Shown here one piece after another: positions 41,575 to 50,529 of a DNA stretch of 64,000 nt. The notes under the pieces were generated by a model. It was given only the letters and a program-made list of their open reading frames with translations. It had not been told where the DNA came from and did not search any database. Position 1 is the first letter of the stretch, and every line of letters begins with the position of its first letter. The position numbers and the translations under genes were made by a program. Origin of the DNA: Synechococcales cyanobacterium CNB (GTDB lineage: Bacteria > Planctomycetota > Phycisphaerae > Phycisphaerales > UBA1924); contig SZOZ01000010.1 of the NCBI GenBank assembly GCA_030263455.1, positions 1-64,000 of the forward strand. The letters run 5' to 3'.

Positions 41575-42890
41575 GTGACCCCCACAGAACAGCCGTGGAC
41601 GCCCGATTCCTGGCGATCCAGGCCCGCGCAGCACGGCTTCGACTATCCCGACGCGGGCGCGCTGGAGGCCGCGATCACCAAGCTCCGCTCGCTCCCCCCC
41701 CTTGTGACCTCGTTCGAGATCGAGCGGCTCAAGGCCCTGCTCGCTGAAGCCCAGGAGGGGCGGCGGTTCCTGCTCCAGGGGGGCGACTGCGCCGAGACGC
41801 TCGCGGACTGCCGGCCGGAGACCATCACCAGCAAGCTCAAGATCCTGCTGCAGATGTCGCTGGTGCTGGTGCACGGGCTGAACAAACGGAGTCGCGCGAC
41901 GGACCGAACGGTCCGCGCACGCTCCCTTCGTACTTCGGCGACCTCATCAACGCCGCGGACTTTGACGAGCGCGCCCGCACGCCGGACCCGCACCTGATGG
42001 TGAGGGGCTACCAGCACGCGGCGATGACGCTGAACTTCATCCGCTCGCTGCTGGAGGGCGGGTTCGCCGACGTGCACCACCCCGAGTACTGGGACCTCTC
42101 GTTCCTGCACCACGCCGACCTGCCCCCGGAGCGCAAGGCCGATTACGAGCGCGTGAGCGCGAGTCTGGCCCAGGCGCTGAAGTTCATGGAGGCGCTGGGC
42201 GAGGCCCGCATCGAGGAGCTCACGCGCGTCGAGTTCTACACGAGCCACGAGGGGCTGAACCTGCTCTATGAGAGCGCGCAGACCCGGCGGGTGCCGCGGC
42301 GGACGGGCTGGTACGACCTGACCACGCACATGCCCTGGATCGGCGACCGGACCCGCGCCCTCGGCGGCGCGCACGTCGAGTTCTTCCGCGGCGTGGCGAA
42401 CCCGGTGGCCGTGAAGCTGGGGCACGGCACCAGGCCCGGCGACGCGGTCGCCATCGCCCGCGCGCTCAATCCCGCGGATGAGCCGGGCAAACTCGCCCTC
42501 ATCACTCGCATGGGCGCGCACCGCGTGCGCGAGACCCTGCCGCCGATCCTCGACGCGGTCCGGCGCGAGGGCGTGCGCGTGCTGTGGGTCTGCGACCCGA
42601 TGCACGGCAACACGACGACGACCTCGACGGGGGTGAAGACGCGCTCCTTCGATGCCATCGCCGAGGAACTGGAGCGGACCATCGACGCCCACCGCGATGC
42701 CGGCACCATGCTCGGCGGGGTGCACTTCGAACTGACGGGCGAGGACGTGACCGAATGCCTCGGCGGCGCGGCCGGGGTGACCGAGGAGGCCCTGACCCGC
42801 AACTACGCCTCCCCCTGCGACCCCCGGCTGAACTACCAGCAGTCGCTGGAACTCGCGTTCCGTCTCCGCGCCCGTCTCGCGGGAACGTGA
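41575..42890 (+). pseudogene. Class II DAHP synthase, frame broken
   Basis: The first enzyme of the shikimate pathway, plant-like (class II) type. From GTG at 41575, after GCAGGAG, the frame gives FLLQGGDCAETL and LKILLQMSLVLVHGLNK (to about 41886). The rest follows in another frame as TESRDGPNGPRTLPSYFGD and runs cleanly to 42890, with VWVCDPMHGNT, GGVHFELTGEDVTEC and NYASPCDPRLNYQQSLELAF. Between the parts about 20 residues are missing, including the conserved PEP-site motif (usually RxAGQYAKPR). Loss of that motif would abolish activity. Either the gene is dead or the sequence lacks around 60 bases by assembly error. Confidence 0.85.
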
Positions 42891-43026
42891 TCCCGGCACT
42901 GGTGCCTCCCCCTCTCGGGGCGGGCCATTCGGGCGTCATCTCTCCGTCCTCTGGTCTCCTTCATCAAGTCGCGCACTGGAAAGGCCGATCCACCCCTTGG
43001 GCCACGTCGCCCGTGTGGAGGCCTCC

Positions 43027-43500
43027 GTGCCACGCCAGAGAACGACCGGTACTACCCCCGAGCGTCTGGCTTCGGGCGCGGAGGGCGCGACCCGCACGCG
43101 GCGTGCCGCCTCACGCCCCGACGAACGACGGACGCCCCCCCCCACGGTCAAACCCGCGCCCGCTCGCCCGAGGCTTCGGCTTGTCCGCGAGACCATCGAC
43201 CCCGACGCGCCGATCCCGTTCAACAGGCGCACGTCCGATCGTGGTCCCGCGGTGGGAGAAGCGATCGCGACCTTTACGGGTCCGCACGGGTTTGCCGCGC
43301 TGGCTCGCGTGCGTCTGCGAGACAGGAGTGCGGGCGGGCTTGGCGTGCGCTGCCCGCTGGCCGTCGAGCCGGGCGCGATCGCCACGCTGACGCCCGTGCA
43401 GGCCGGTGGCATGCCCGAGTCGGCGCTCGTGGTTCGCTGCACGGGCCGGGCGGGGGCGTACCACCTCGGTCTGCGGCGGCTGTGCATGCCGGCCGCCTGA
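43027..43500 (+). CDS. PilZ-like domain protein
   Basis: A 157-residue protein starting at GTG 43027, five bases after GGAGG (an earlier TTG at 42997 is possible). The first 60 residues are basic and Pro-rich. The C-terminal half (ALARVRLRDRSAGGLGVRCPL..., ALVVRCTGRAGAYHLGLRRL) has the DxSxxG pattern and beta-strand spacing of PilZ domains; FNRRTSDRG upstream is only a weak version of the RxxxR c-di-GMP loop. It may bind c-di-GMP or be a degenerate relative. A C9 run lies in frame at 43135. Confidence 0.55.
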   Translation: MPRQRTTGTTPERLASGAEGATRTRRAASRPDERRTPPPTVKPAPARPRLRLVRETIDPDAPIPFNRRTSDRGPAVGEAIATFTGPHGFAALARVRLRDRSAGGLGVRCPLAVEPGAIATLTPVQAGGMPESALVVRCTGRAGAYHLGLRRLCMPAA

Positions 43501-43525
43501 CCGCATCCCTCAGGGGTGGTGCCCT

Positions 43526-44086
43526 TCAGACTCCCTTCGCCCGCTTCAACTCCGCAACCGTCGCTCTGAAGCGTTCCGCCATCGCGTCCAGGGCGGCGGG
43601 GATGACGCGCACGCCGCCCACGACCTCGATGAAGTTCACGTCGCCGTTCCAGCGCGGCACGAGGTGCACGTGGAGGTGCTGCGGCACGCCCGCTCCCGCG
43701 GCGCGTCCCTGGTTGATCCCGATGTTGACGCCCTGCGGCTCGAGCGTGCGTTGGAGCAGGTCCGCGGCCAGTTCGGTCAGTCGCCACAGCGAGGCCCGCT
43801 GGGCCGGTTCATAGTCGAGCAGTGTCGGTCTCGCCTCGCCCAGCGCGACGAGAAGGTGGCCGTTGGCGTAGGGGAAGGCGTTGAGGAGGATGATGCCGTC
43901 GGCGTCGCGGTAGACCACGTGGTTTCGCCGGTCGCTCGCGGGGTCGCGCCAGCGGTCGAGGAGGAAGGAGCCGGCCCCCGGCGCGGGGGGGCCTGCGGCG
44001 CGCTCGCGTGCTTCGAGGGCCTCGAGGTATTCCAGCCGCCAGGGCGCGTGCAGCCCTCGTCGTCCCGTGGTGCCTTCGTCGGCCAT
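43526..44086 (-). CDS. HIT-family nucleotide hydrolase/transferase
   Basis: A 186-residue protein with the histidine triad QHLHVHLVPRW at about residue 138, the nucleophile being the middle His of HVHLVP. The N-terminal part (HAPWRLEYLEALE, VVYRDADGIILLNAFPYANGHLLVAL) is typical of the Ap4A phosphorylase-like HIT branch found in actinobacteria and planctomycetes. It probably cleaves dinucleoside polyphosphates or nucleotide adducts. It ends head-to-head with the PilZ-like gene (25-base gap) and is divergent from pepA. Confidence 0.88.
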   Translation of the reverse strand: MADEGTTGRRGLHAPWRLEYLEALEARERAAGPPAPGAGSFLLDRWRDPASDRRNHVVYRDADGIILLNAFPYANGHLLVALGEARPTLLDYEPAQRASLWRLTELAADLLQRTLEPQGVNIGINQGRAAGAGVPQHLHVHLVPRWNGDVNFIEVVGGVRVIPAALDAMAERFRATVAELKRAKGV

Positions 44087-44128
44087 GCCGCAACGCTACA
44101 GCCGGGCCGCACGCGCCGCCACTGCGGA

Positions 44129-44134
44129 TACACT
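44129..44134 (+). promoter_or_regulatory. -10 element of pepA
   Basis: TACACT within GCGGATACACTC, 21 bases before the pepA ATG. The same GCGGATACACT string precedes wzm (50506-50516), and GCGGATATACT precedes the Rrf2 gene. A recognisable -35 box is lacking, so this may be an extended -10 promoter. Confidence 0.45.
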
Positions 44135-44155
44135 CCGCCCACAAAGGAGTTCCCG

Positions 44156-45652
44156 ATGTTCAACAGCATCAAGGCGGGCGGCACGGGTCGCGCCGCTGCG
44201 CTTGTCCTCGCCCATTTCAAGGGGCAGCCCCTCGACGGCGCCTCGAAGAAGCGTGATGCCGACGGCTCGGCCGCCGCCGCGCTGAAGCGGGGCGAGGCGA
44301 CCGGCGACCTCGGTCGCGTCGTCGAGGCGTTTCCGACGGGTCGCGGGGCGCACGGCCGCGTGCTTGTCGTCGGCCTGGGGGCGAAGGACTCGTTCGACGC
44401 GGACGCGCTGCGGACGGCGGCGGCGGCGGTCGCGCGCCGCCTGGCGGTGACGCGCGATCCTTCGGCCGAGATCGACGTACAGGGGGCGCTGTCGGGCGTG
44501 CGCCTCGACGCCGAGCGGGCAGGGTCGGCGTTCGGGGAGGGGCTTGGTCTCGTCGCCTGGAACGCCGACATCCTGAAGGGCGCGGCGGGCATCAGCAACA
44601 ACGGCCGACCGAAGCCAACGCTGACGGTGCGTTCGGCGCACGCGGCGTTTAACCGCGGATTGAAGCGCGGCCTCGCGCTCGCGGAGGGCGCGAACCTCAC
44701 GCGCACGCTGAGCCAGACGCCGCCGAACCTCGCCACGCCGATGTGGATGGCCGAGCAGGCGCGAAAACTCGCCCGCAAGACGGGCATGTCCTGCACGGTG
44801 ATCTCGGGCAGGCGGCTGAAGGACGAGCGGCTGACGGGCATCGCGACGGTCGGGGCGGCGAGCGAGAACAAACCGTGCCTGATCCGGCTCGAATACCGGC
44901 CGAAGGGGGGGCGAGCGGGCGGCAAGCCGGTGGTCCTGATCGGCAAGACGATGTGCTACGACTCGGGCGGGCTGAGCCTCAAGATCAACAACACGATGGC
45001 TGGCATGAAGCGTGACAAGGACGGCGGGTGCGCGGTGCTCGGCGCGATGCACGCGATCGCCACCACCATCAGGCCGAAGCGCCGCGTCGTCGCCCTGCTC
45101 GCGGCGGCGGAGAACTCGATCAGTGACGAGGCGTACCGGCCCGACGACGTGCTGACGTTCCGCAACGGCGTGACAGTGGAGGTGACGAACACCGACGCCG
45201 AGGGGAGGCTGGTGCTCGCGGACGCGCTCTGCTGGGCGTGCGAGCGAGAGAACCCGGAGTGCATCATCGACCTGGCCACGCTGACGGGCGGCGTCGTGAT
45301 CGCGCTCGGCTCGACCTTCGCGGGCCTGTGGTGCGACGACGACGCGCTGCGTGCCCGCATCGAGGCGGCGAGCGCGGCGAGCGGCGAGCGCGTGTGGCGG
45401 CTCCCCCACCATGCCGAGTACCGCGACATGATGAAGTCCACGGTCGCGGACATCCTGAACAGCAACCCCAACCGCAAGGCCCACCCGATCCAGGGCGCGG
45501 CGTTCCTGTCGTACTTCGTCGAGAAGGGCGTGCCGTGGGCGCACATCGACATCGCGGGCGTGCACGTCGCGGACTCGGACAAGGGGCCGTTCGTCGCCGG
45601 TCCCACGGGGTGGGGGGCGCGGCTGCTGGCGGAGTTCCTGGACGGTCGCTGA
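44156..45652 (+). CDS. pepA: Leucyl aminopeptidase, M17 family
   Basis: A 498-residue dizinc aminopeptidase. The N-terminal domain (about 1-165) is followed by the catalytic domain with IGKTMCYDSGGLSLK, MKRDKDGGCAVLGAM and the signature NTDAEGRLVLADAL. The active-site Lys, two Asp and Glu are retained, though GKTMCYD differs from the usual GKGITFD. It removes N-terminal residues from peptides in the cytoplasm. AAAGGAG stands just before the ATG. The gene is flanked by a divergent HIT gene and the polysaccharide locus. Confidence 0.93.
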   Translation: MFNSIKAGGTGRAAALVLAHFKGQPLDGASKKRDADGSAAAALKRGEATGDLGRVVEAFPTGRGAHGRVLVVGLGAKDSFDADALRTAAAAVARRLAVTRDPSAEIDVQGALSGVRLDAERAGSAFGEGLGLVAWNADILKGAAGISNNGRPKPTLTVRSAHAAFNRGLKRGLALAEGANLTRTLSQTPPNLATPMWMAEQARKLARKTGMSCTVISGRRLKDERLTGIATVGAASENKPCLIRLEYRPKGGRAGGKPVVLIGKTMCYDSGGLSLKINNTMAGMKRDKDGGCAVLGAMHAIATTIRPKRRVVALLAAAENSISDEAYRPDDVLTFRNGVTVEVTNTDAEGRLVLADALCWACERENPECIIDLATLTGGVVIALGSTFAGLWCDDDALRARIEAASAASGERVWRLPHHAEYRDMMKSTVADILNSNPNRKAHPIQGAAFLSYFVEKGVPWAHIDIAGVHVADSDKGPFVAGPTGWGARLLAEFLDGR

Positions 45653-45776
45653 CTCGGTGCGCTCCGCGGGGTCGGCGCGGGGCGTCGGCCGGGAGAGAGA
45701 CGGGCTATCGTGTGCCCGCGGCGCGAGCGCGGGGGCCGGCCGCGCCCCTCTGCAACGGCGCGTGAGGAGGTCTGCC

Positions 45777-47486
45777 GTGCGAGATCGGTACGTCGAACTG
45801 GCTCTGCCGTACATCCCGCGCCTGCTGCAACTGATCGATCGCAACCCGTACAGCCCGACGTACGGGTCGTTCGATCGCGCGTTCTGGCACTACCGGACGA
45901 TGGACTTTCCGTGCGGGATGGCGCAGGAGATGGTTCTGCCGCTCGCGCTCGTGTACGCCCGCCGCTACCCGGGCAACCGGTTCTTCGGCGTGGAGCGAGT
46001 GCGTGAACTGGCCGAGGCGGCGGTGCGGTACATGGTCCCCTCGTCGCACGCGGACGGGACGTGCGACGACTACTTCCCGTTCGAGCGAGCGATGGGCGCG
46101 CTGGTGTTCAGCCTGTACTCGGCGTCGGAGACCTACCAGCTGCTGGGCATGGACGACACCGCGGTGGTGGACCTGTTTCTGAAGCGCGTGCGCCACCTCG
46201 CGCACGAGAACGAGACGGGTCGGCTGAGCAACCACCAGGCGCTGGCCGCGCTGGCGGCGTACAACGTCTACCTCATCACGGGCGACGACGTGGCTCGTCG
46301 CGTGGCCGAGGACCGGATCGCGCTCACGCTCGGCTGGCAGCACGAGGAGGGGTGGTTCCAGGAGTACGAGGGCGCGGACCCCGGCTACCACACCTGCACG
46401 ATCGACTTCCTCGCCAAGTTGATGCAGAAGATGCGGCAGGGCGGGCACGCCGACCGCGCCGACGATCTGATCGACCCGCTGGTGCGCGCCGTCGGCTTCG
46501 CGTGGCACTTCATGCACCCGGACGGGAGTTACGGCGGGGAGTACGGCAGCCGCAACACCTACCACTTCTACCCGCACGGGTTCGAGGTCATGGCGCCGCA
46601 CACCGAGAAGGCCGGCCAGATCGCGGACGCCTTCCTGGCGGGCGTGCCGGGGGACAAACGCTACCACAACGACGACGACCGCATGACAGCCCACTACGTC
46701 TACGACTTCCTCCAGGCGTGGGAGGACTACCACCGGCCGCGTCCCGCGCCGATCAACGACGCTCGGAGCGAGCCGGCGACGGTCTGGATGCCGGGCGCGA
46801 AGATCGCCGTCTCGTGGAACGGGCGTGAGACCGAGCCGACGGGCGGGCGGTATACGGTCGCCAATCTCAGCAAGGGGGGGGTGCTCAAGGTCTTCGACGC
46901 GCACGGTCCGATCGCCTCGGACACGGGGCTGATCGGGGAGACGGCGGACGGGCGTGTCGTCGTGACCCATCTCGTGCAGCACGATTTGATCGTTCGGGCC
47001 GACCCCGGGACGGGCGTCTTCGAGGTCGAGGGGGACTTCTGCTACCGCCGGCGCAACCAGATGACGGTGCTCAAGCAGTTGATCCTGAGAGCGTGGGTGC
47101 TGACGATCGGCCGGTTCAACGCGAACCTGACGCGGAGCCTGGTGCAGAAAGTGGCGATCACCGGCAAGCCCAAGGCACCGTACCGCTTCGCCCGGCGCGT
47201 CGAGATCGCGGGCGACCGGGTGGTGGTGACGGACCGATTCCCCGCGGACATGCCGCTGCGGCGTCTGAGCGTTGGTTCGGACGCGACGAGCATCTACGTG
47301 GCGAACAGCAACGTGTACCAGGAATCGGTGCTGTGCCCGTGGCGTCACGCGGACCCGGCGTCGCTGCCCGTGGAGGGGGGATGGCGGGTGTGGCGTCGGG
47401 AGTACGCGCGGAGTAGGCCCCCGGGGGAGTCTGCCGGGGTTCCCGAGGTGTCGATCCGGTCCGGCGCGATGGAGGCCGTCTCGTGA
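45777..47486 (+). CDS. Heparinase-like helical-toroid protein, unknown function
   Basis: A 569-residue soluble protein starting from GTG at 45777 after GAGGAGG. The first 330 residues are helical repeats (YGSFDRAFWHYRTMDFPCGMAQEMVLPL, RLSNHQALAALAAYNVYLITGDD, EGWFQEYEGADPGYHTCTIDFLAKL) that resemble an (alpha/alpha) toroid as in heparinase II/III-type lyases. The C-terminal 200 residues are beta-rich. GADPGYHTCTIDFLA and PHGFEVMAPHTEKAG look like active-site segments, but I cannot assign catalytic residues. It overlaps the next methyltransferase gene by GTGA and opens the polysaccharide locus, so a glycan-processing role is likely. Confidence 0.7.
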   Translation: MRDRYVELALPYIPRLLQLIDRNPYSPTYGSFDRAFWHYRTMDFPCGMAQEMVLPLALVYARRYPGNRFFGVERVRELAEAAVRYMVPSSHADGTCDDYFPFERAMGALVFSLYSASETYQLLGMDDTAVVDLFLKRVRHLAHENETGRLSNHQALAALAAYNVYLITGDDVARRVAEDRIALTLGWQHEEGWFQEYEGADPGYHTCTIDFLAKLMQKMRQGGHADRADDLIDPLVRAVGFAWHFMHPDGSYGGEYGSRNTYHFYPHGFEVMAPHTEKAGQIADAFLAGVPGDKRYHNDDDRMTAHYVYDFLQAWEDYHRPRPAPINDARSEPATVWMPGAKIAVSWNGRETEPTGGRYTVANLSKGGVLKVFDAHGPIASDTGLIGETADGRVVVTHLVQHDLIVRADPGTGVFEVEGDFCYRRRNQMTVLKQLILRAWVLTIGRFNANLTRSLVQKVAITGKPKAPYRFARRVEIAGDRVVVTDRFPADMPLRRLSVGSDATSIYVANSNVYQESVLCPWRHADPASLPVEGGWRVWRREYARSRPPGESAGVPEVSIRSGAMEAVS

Positions 47487-48253
47487 GCAACCCGACGGCC
47501 GGCGCTCCGTCCGCACCGCGACCGCAGGGCGAGGCCCCCCCCGCGGGGGTGATGGACGCCAGTTACGCGGCGGATCGCCGGTCCAAGCCGCACTTGGAGT
47601 TCAGGTACAAGTCGCGCGCGCTCAATGCAGCCGACGCGTACCGGCGTTTCGGGCCGGGCGTTGACTCGCCGCGGGTGCTGGACCTGGGCGCGGCCGAGGG
47701 CGTCACGATGGCGGAGACGCACAGGCTGCTCGGCGCGCGCGAGTCGATCGGGGTGGAGTACGCGCAGGACCTGATCGACGCGGCGGGCGCGCTCCCACCC
47801 GGCTGCCGCCTCGTGCGCGGCGACGTGACGCGGCCGCACGAGGCAGTCGAGGAAGGGACGTTCGACCTCGTGACAGCGCTGGCGATTCTCGAGCACCTGC
47901 GCGAGCCGGTGGCGCTCATGGAGCAGGCGTCGCGCGCGTTGCGCCCGGGGGGGATCGTCGTCGCCTCGTGCCCCGCCGGGACGTGGGACACCATCAGCGG
48001 CGCGCTGCGGCTGCACAAGGACGAGCATCACGAGGACCAGATCGGGCGGGAGTCGTTCGCGTCGCTGGCCGGCGCGGCGGGCCTGACGCCCGTGCACTAC
48101 CGTCGCTTCATGTTCGCGCCGGTCGGCTTCCTGCCGTACCTGCGAGTGCCCGTTTCTCCGCGGTTTGCCGACGCCATCGATCGCGTGCTGAGGCCGCTCG
48201 TCGTGTTCAACCCCTTCTTCGTGAACCAGTTGTTTGTCGCGCGCAAGCCATGA
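47483..48253 (+). CDS. SAM-dependent methyltransferase
   Basis: A 256-residue class I methyltransferase. The SAM site VLDLGAAEGVT (about residue 65) and the acidic strand end IGVEYAQDLID fit the Rossmann fold; FDLVTALAILEHLREPVALMEQASRALRPGGIVVAS is the post-I to motif III block. The C-terminal part has a hydrophobic stretch (PVGFLPYLRVPV) typical of sugar or lipid-linked methyltransferases. GTG start overlapping the previous stop. The context suggests methylation of a glycan or its carrier. Confidence 0.85.
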   Translation: MSNPTAGAPSAPRPQGEAPPAGVMDASYAADRRSKPHLEFRYKSRALNAADAYRRFGPGVDSPRVLDLGAAEGVTMAETHRLLGARESIGVEYAQDLIDAAGALPPGCRLVRGDVTRPHEAVEEGTFDLVTALAILEHLREPVALMEQASRALRPGGIVVASCPAGTWDTISGALRLHKDEHHEDQIGRESFASLAGAAGLTPVHYRRFMFAPVGFLPYLRVPVSPRFADAIDRVLRPLVVFNPFFVNQLFVARKP

Positions 48254-48283
48254 TCGGCGGCGGCAGCGCAGCGCGGACCGAGC

Positions 48284-49246
48284 ATGACCTCGATGAACGA
48301 ACACGACGGTGGCGGTGGAGTCCGCGCTCGTTCGCGCCGCGTGCTGCTCGCGGCGATCCCGCTGGCGGGAATGACGGTCGCTCTCGTGCTGCTCGCGGCG
48401 ACGCTCGACGCTCGGCAGGTCGTCGCTTCGGTGGCGTCGGCGTCCCCTCCGTGGATCGCCGCGGGCGCGTCGCTCTGCCTGCTGAGCACGCTCATCGGCT
48501 CGCTCCGCCTGAGCCTCTTTCTTCGTGCGGCCGGGATGAGTCGCCCGCTGCGTCGGTGCTGGTCGGCGGTGATGGCGGGGCTGACGCTGAACGCCTTTCT
48601 GCCCGCGCGCGGGGGCGACCTGGCCAAGGGCGTGTTCCTCGCCGATGCGCCGGGGGAGCGTGCGGCGCTCCTGGGGATCGTGCTGGTCGAGAGGGTCTTT
48701 GACGTGTTCGTGCTCGGCGCGCTCGGGACGCTCTCTGCGATCGCGCTTGCGCAGTGGCACGCGGCCGCGCTCGCCGGGGCGCTGATGGCCGCGCCGGTCG
48801 GGGCGTTCGCGGCGCTGCGCTTCGCGCACCGGACTCCGGTGATGCGGTCGTTCTTCGAGCGGATGGGGCACGGGGCGCGCTCGATCACTGCGCGGCCGTG
48901 GTGCGCCGCGGGCGCGGGGGGGGTCGCGGCGATCGCGTGGCTCAACAACACCGCGATTCTCTGGTGCCTGCTTCGCGCGACGGGTACGGCGGTCGAGCCG
49001 CTGCGCGCGGTGGGCGCCGGCGCGCTGGCGATCTTTGTCGGGCTGCTTCCCGTCTCGGTGAGCGGGATCGGGACGCGGGACGCCGCGCTGGCCGCATTGC
49101 TGCGCGGCGTAGCCGAGCCGGAGGCGGTGGTCGCGGCCGCGATGCTCTACACCGTGCTCGGGTACTGGATGCTCGCGGCGATCGGTGCGCTCACGCTGAG
49201 GGCCGAGCTCGCCCGTGCCCTGTGGGCGCGTCGCGATCGCGCTTAG
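48284..49246 (+). CDS. LPG-synthase TM-like (UPF0104) membrane protein
   Basis: A 320-residue membrane protein with about eight helices. LNAFLPARGGDLAKGVFLAD and PVSVSGIGTRDAALAALL are the two signatures of the UPF0104/lysylphosphatidylglycerol-synthase membrane domain. In polysaccharide loci such proteins act as flippase-like or lipid-handling partners; the biochemical role is unproven. It ends four bases into the convergent GT2 gene. Confidence 0.85.
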   Translation: MTSMNEHDGGGGVRARSRRVLLAAIPLAGMTVALVLLAATLDARQVVASVASASPPWIAAGASLCLLSTLIGSLRLSLFLRAAGMSRPLRRCWSAVMAGLTLNAFLPARGGDLAKGVFLADAPGERAALLGIVLVERVFDVFVLGALGTLSAIALAQWHAAALAGALMAAPVGAFAALRFAHRTPVMRSFFERMGHGARSITARPWCAAGAGGVAAIAWLNNTAILWCLLRATGTAVEPLRAVGAGALAIFVGLLPVSVSGIGTRDAALAALLRGVAEPEAVVAAAMLYTVLGYWMLAAIGALTLRAELARALWARRDRA

Positions 49247-50310
49247 TCGGTGTGGCCGCGGTCGCTCCCTGTTCCGGCAGGCGCTCGGCGCAGCGGCCTG
49301 ACCTCGACCTGGGGCACGGGCGTCTGGGTTCGAGGGGTCGGCGGCGCGGAGGAGCGCCCGTCGCCGTCGTGCCCGGCGCGGAGGCGCACGTGCGCGGGCG
49401 AGCCGACCATGCGTGCGTTGATGAGGTCGCCGATCAGTCCGAGTCCGAAGAGGATCAGCCCGGTCGAGAGCAGGCCGGTGGTGGACACGTTCGGCACGGT
49501 CCCGAAGGCCAGCTTCCCGATGACGCCGACGACCACCGCGAGAACGATCAGGGCGGCGGCGACCGAGCCGAAGACGGGGAGCGGCTTGAAGTACATCACG
49601 GTGCGGAAGACGAGGGAGAAGAAGCCGAGGGTGTCACGGATGGGGCGGATGGAGCTCTTGCCCACGCGCGGGTGGTAGTCGATGGGCACGTAGGCGACGC
49701 TCGCGCCGTCGGTGTGGAGGGCGAGGGTGATGGTGGTGGTGAAGCTGAAGGCGTTGGGCAGCATCGACCAGTAGCGTTCGACGTGGATGCGTCGGATGGC
49801 GCGCAGGCCGGAGTTGATGTCCTTGATGTCGGCGCGGGACATCCAGCGTGCGTAGCGCAGCAAGGCCCACTTGGCGGGGCGCCGCGCCAGCGGGATGCGG
49901 ACCGACGCTCCCGTCCGCGCCCCGACCACCATGTCGTGCTCGTCGAGCAGGGCGACGAGTTCGGGGATGCGGTCGTTGGGGTAGGTGCCGTCCGCGTCGG
50001 TGATGACGATCCGCTCGAACCTGGCCTGCGCCACGCCGCGCTTGAGGGTCGCGCCGTAGCCGGCGTTGACCGGGTTGTGGTAGACGCGCAGGCGGGGGTA
50101 TTCCGCCACGAGGCGGTCGAGGATGGGGCCGGTCGCGTCGCGCGAGCCGTCGTTGACGAAGATCATCTCGGACTCGCACCCGAGGCGCGAGAGTGCGTCG
50201 TTGACCTGGCGCACGGTGTCGGCGACGGCCCCCTGCTCGTTGTAGCAGGGCACGACCACGGAGACGCCGGGCGCGACGGTCGGGTTGGGCGGGTGCGGGG
50301 CGTGGTGCAT
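49243..50310 (-). CDS. Polyprenyl-phosphate glycosyltransferase (GT2)
   Basis: A 355-residue GT2 enzyme. The N-terminal GT-A fold has VSVVVPCYNEQGAVADTVRQV, VNDGSRDAT, ITDADGTYPNDRIPEL (DxD-like) and INSGLRAIRR, close to dolichol-phosphate mannosyltransferase. Two or three membrane helices follow at about 235-310 (VFGSVAAALIVLAVVVGVIG, LLSTGLILFGLGLIGDLI). It should load a sugar on polyprenyl phosphate at the cytoplasmic face, to be used by a GT-C enzyme outside; the GT-C-like protein at 58223 is a candidate partner. It is antisense to the surrounding locus. Confidence 0.9.
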   Translation of the reverse strand: MHHAPHPPNPTVAPGVSVVVPCYNEQGAVADTVRQVNDALSRLGCESEMIFVNDGSRDATGPILDRLVAEYPRLRVYHNPVNAGYGATLKRGVAQARFERIVITDADGTYPNDRIPELVALLDEHDMVVGARTGASVRIPLARRPAKWALLRYARWMSRADIKDINSGLRAIRRIHVERYWSMLPNAFSFTTTITLALHTDGASVAYVPIDYHPRVGKSSIRPIRDTLGFFSLVFRTVMYFKPLPVFGSVAAALIVLAVVVGVIGKLAFGTVPNVSTTGLLSTGLILFGLGLIGDLINARMVGSPAHVRLRAGHDGDGRSSAPPTPRTQTPVPQVEVRPLRRAPAGTGSDRGHTD

Positions 50311-50510
50311 GCCGGGATCGTCCCAGGACGCCGATCGACGCCCGGATGTGCGGCGATGATAGGCGAAAGCCGTGCTCGGCGCGCGGGGAACGCCGGGACG
50401 CCGTCACAAACAGACACCAAATGCCGACTTCTCGCCGGTTGCGCGTCTCGGTGTCGTGCTGGAGCGGTGTCGGCGGGCGCGTGGGCATCGGCGGCGCACG
50501 GGGGCGCGGA

Positions 50511-50516
50511 TACACT
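50511..50516 (+). promoter_or_regulatory. -10 element of the wzm-wzt operon
   Basis: TACACT in GCGGATACACTCGCCC, 13 bases before the wzm ATG. The same string occurs before pepA. Transcription would start about seven bases before the ATG, giving an almost leaderless mRNA with no visible ribosome site. The remaining 200 bases of this gap show no repeat or gene. Confidence 0.4.
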
Positions 50517-50529
50517 CGCCCCTGCGCCG

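Noticed and set aside
41575-42890. Programmed frameshift or translational bypass in DAHP synthase and hisC
   Set aside because: Those mechanisms skip or shift over bases that are present; here conserved coding bases are absent, so recoding could not restore the protein.
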